Source of the DNA: Xanthobacteraceae bacterium
Lineage (GTDB): Bacteria > Pseudomonadota > Alphaproteobacteria > Rhizobiales > Xanthobacteraceae
Direction of reading: 5' to 3'
Length of the DNA: 25,423 nt
Assembly (NCBI GenBank): GCA_019746355.1
Contig: JAIESC010000226.1
Span: forward strand, 1 to 25,423
How positions within the stretch are numbered: position 1 is the stretch's first letter; each line of letters begins with the position of its first letter. The notes under the pieces are model-generated. The model saw only the letters and a program-made list of their open reading frames with translations, was not told the DNA's origin and did no database searches. A program made the position numbers and the translations under genes. Of this stretch, positions 24,448 through 25,423 are shown one piece after another.

Positions 24448-24725
24448 ACCTCCCACGGCGCTTTCCGCTTGAACACGGCGCGGAGTTCGGCAGACGGATT
24501 GGGGGGTGAATCGAGCAACGCAAGAAAGCGCGCGTACGCCTTCTTGTCTATGAAGAATATGCGTTGATCGAGGATCATTTCCTCAGCCTCGCGCCGGGCG
24601 CTCTCTAACATGAACTCCGGCACCTTCTGGCCGCGCAGCGCGGCTGCCCGGTTGAGAAGCGCCTTTGTCTCTGCCGAAGCGCGGATCCGGATCACCTCAT
24701 CTTTGCGTCGATCGGGTGCAGGCAT
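24444..24725 (-). CDS. DUF1778-family antitoxin, TacA-like
   Basis: A 93-residue protein with the ribbon-helix-helix start of DUF1778 antitoxins (KDEVIRIRASAETKALLNRAA, then ALRGQKVPEFMLESARREAE) and the C-terminal toxin-neutralising tail (ILDQRIFFIDKKAYARFLAL, then LDSPPNPSAELRAVFKRKAP). TacA binds DNA of its own promoter and blocks the TacT acetyltransferase, which modifies aminoacyl-tRNA. GAGG lies about seven bases before ATG 24725. The expected toxin gene should follow directly on the minus strand, but only a frameshifted stub remains. The antitoxin frame is intact, so it may persist as an orphan repressor or as an anti-addiction gene. Confidence 0.88.
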   Translation of the reverse strand: MPAPDRRKDEVIRIRASAETKALLNRAAALRGQKVPEFMLESARREAEEMILDQRIFFIDKKAYARFLALLDSPPNPSAELRAVFKRKAPWEV

Positions 24726-24854
24726 GGCTAGCCTCTACAGGCGTGAGGACGGAAGTGCTCGGGCATTGCGCTGACATTGGGCCAATACAGGTCGCTGCGG
24801 CCTTCGCACCTGTGATCGGCGCCGGCACCTCAGGCCTTTCCGTTTCCCGCGGGG

Positions 24855-24882
24855 TTGACTCCGTTTCCGCAGGCCCTATACA
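24855..24882 (+). promoter_or_regulatory. sigma-70 promoter candidate
   Basis: TTGACT (24855-24860), a 16-base spacer and TATACA (24877-24882), with C before the -10 as often in alphaproteobacteria. A transcript starting near 24889 would run through the fold-back element and the intron-like segment rather than into a protein gene. Confidence 0.5.
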
Positions 24883-24967
24883 TGTTCCCGTTCTGTTCTT
24901 TTCGACGGCCGCCGTCGACGGCGTCTCAAGAGGGAGCAGGATGCGGTGCCCGACAACTGGCATCGCG

Positions 24968-25130
24968 TTGGAGCGCCGGGAGGCGCCGGGCCCCTCGCAA
25001 GGGCCCGCGCCCCGGGACCCTCCACCCCCCTCGGAGCGCACTTGGGTCCCGGAATCTTGGCGCGGATCGGCCGATCGCAAGGCCGGTCCGGGGAGCTTCG
25101 CAACCTCCCCGGCGCCTCCCGGCGCTCCAA
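24968..25130. repeat. 163-bp fold-back element with perfect 23-bp inverted ends
   Basis: Bases 24968-24990 and 25108-25130 are exact reverse complements over 23 bp, both built around GCGCCGGGAGGCGCC-type sequence. Inside lie nested stems: GGGCCC at 24988-24993 with 25001-25006, a 9-bp stem CCGGGACCC (25012-25020) with GGGTCCCGG (25044-25052), and the palindrome GATCGGCCGATC (25065-25076). There is no target-site duplication at the ends. It could be a MITE-like element, a structured RNA or a composite terminator. Confidence 0.8.
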
Positions 25131-25147
25131 CCCCTCTTTTTGAGGGG
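25131..25147. terminator. hairpin directly after the fold-back element
   Basis: CCCCTC (25131-25136), loop TTTTT, GAGGGG (25142-25147): a perfect 6-bp stem. It begins at the base after the 23-bp inverted end. No U-tract follows on either strand, so terminator function is uncertain. Confidence 0.4.
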
Positions 25148-25159
25148 AAGGAAAGACAT

Positions 25160-25178
25160 GTCCCCGCGAGGCGGGGAC
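25160..25178. terminator. strong GC hairpin
   Basis: GTCCCCGC (25160-25167), loop GAG, GCGGGGAC (25171-25178): a perfect 8-bp stem. It could be an RNA structure or terminator for transcription from 24855, or part of the intron-like RNA downstream. No T-run follows. Confidence 0.4.
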
Positions 25179-25239
25179 GGGATAAGGGCCAACCCCGGGC
25201 CCGAAATATCAAAGAGCAGGGGCGGCGAAGCGTTGTTGC

Positions 25240-25423
25240 GTCAGGAGAACAGGAAAGGAGGATGTTCAATACGAACGGAAACCTTTCAAAGCGATCCAGT
25301 GGGTTCGACTCCCATCCGGTAGAGGCTGGCCAGCCAGCCGGAAGCGAGCCTTGCACGTGTGCGGCAACGTCACGCGTGAAGCGTATGGCAGCAGGTGCCG
25401 AAGCTGCGTGTTAGCCCCGAAAT
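25240..25423 (+). ncRNA. candidate 5' part (domain I) of a group II intron
   Basis: The segment holds a run of structure-type motifs: AAAGGAGG, a GGGTTCGACTCCC stem-loop (about 25309-25321), GGCTGGCCAGCCAGCC, GGAAGCGAGCCTTGC, GTGCGGCAAC, GCGTGAAGCG and GTTAGCCCCGAAAT. I recognise this series as resembling domain I upstream of bacterial group II intron reverse transcriptases. The 5' splice site cannot be placed and the maturase would lie beyond the window. The call is from memory of the motif style, not an alignment. Confidence 0.35.

Larger units (their letters stand above)
24726..25423. other. long stretch without a supported protein gene, rich in DNA/RNA structure
   Basis: About 700 bases. 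Open frames on both strands give Pro/Arg/Gly-rich translations and overlap one another. Instead there is one promoter, one long fold-back element, two further hairpins and a segment resembling group II intron domain I; these are listed separately. An ATG at 25262 directly after AAAGGAGG opens 50 codons, but the spacing is zero and the peptide looks unlike a protein. Confidence 0.5.

Noticed and set aside
25305..25325. tRNA T-arm-like stem-loop GGGTTCGACTCCC
   Set aside because: The stem and TTCGA loop are right, but no matching acceptor strand, D-arm or anticodon arm is found upstream, so it is not a tRNA gene. A tRNA fragment as an attachment site cannot be excluded.
25262..25414. 50-codon frame starting MFNTNGNLSKRSSGFD
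   Set aside because: AAAGGAGG touches the ATG with no spacing, and the peptide is Ser/Ala/Gly-rich without a family. It is better explained as part of the structured RNA-like segment.
1..25423. CRISPR array, insertion sequence or integrase gene
   Set aside because: No regularly spaced repeats were seen, and no transposase or integrase frame. The repeats found are short tandem copies or inverted ends.

Overview
The window looks like a chromosome segment of a GC-rich alphaproteobacterium, most likely of the Bradyrhizobium/Rhodopseudomonas type. The reasons are strong G/C at third codon positions, several tripartite tricarboxylate (TTT/Bug) transport genes, FCD-type GntR regulators, DUF1841 and Uma2 proteins, and promoters of the TTGAC/CTATA style. 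This is inferred from gene content and composition, not from a marker gene.

Left edge (1-3311): the tail of an unidentified gene, a DMT-family exporter translationally coupled to a GNAT acetyltransferase, a DUF1841-like protein, a Uma2-type nuclease-fold protein, and a 5'-truncated second copy of the GNAT gene. A small convergent hairpin follows it.

Aromatic catabolism block (3334-10476): a minus-strand operon encodes an amidohydrolase (ACMSD/4-oxalomesaconate hydratase superfamily), a LigB-type extradiol dioxygenase, an FCD-GntR regulator and a Rieske oxygenase alpha subunit. Divergent from it is a complete ABC importer (binding protein, ATPase, permease) of the TauABC/SsuABC/NMT1 type. The divergent region holds a minus-strand promoter with an 11-bp inverted repeat over its -10. 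The likely scheme is uptake of an aromatic acid, ring hydroxylation or demethylation, extradiol ring cleavage, then processing of the ring-opened product.

Rid/TTT operon (10498-19516): nine minus-strand genes with short gaps lie behind an FCD-GntR regulator gene. In transcription order they are GntR, DMT exporter, single-domain Rid protein, Bug binding protein, triple-domain Rid protein, second Bug binding protein, TctB, TctA, and a second triple-domain Rid protein. The seven Rid domains all appear to lack the catalytic arginine of RidA. A perfect 14-bp palindrome overlaps the predicted start site of this operon. This is the most unusual system in the window: repeated Rid domains tied to a tripartite carboxylate importer, beside an extradiol ring-cleavage cluster.

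Right edge (19555-25423): a small membrane protein, a possible GNAT relic, phosphoenolpyruvate carboxylase (core metabolism), then accessory DNA. The accessory part contains a lower-GC gene with no proper start (probably 5'-truncated), a DUF1778/TacA antitoxin whose TacT toxin survives only as a frameshifted stub, and about 700 bases without a convincing protein gene. That last stretch has a good sigma-70 promoter, a 163-bp fold-back element with perfect 23-bp inverted ends, two more hairpins, and sequence resembling the 5' domain of a group II intron.
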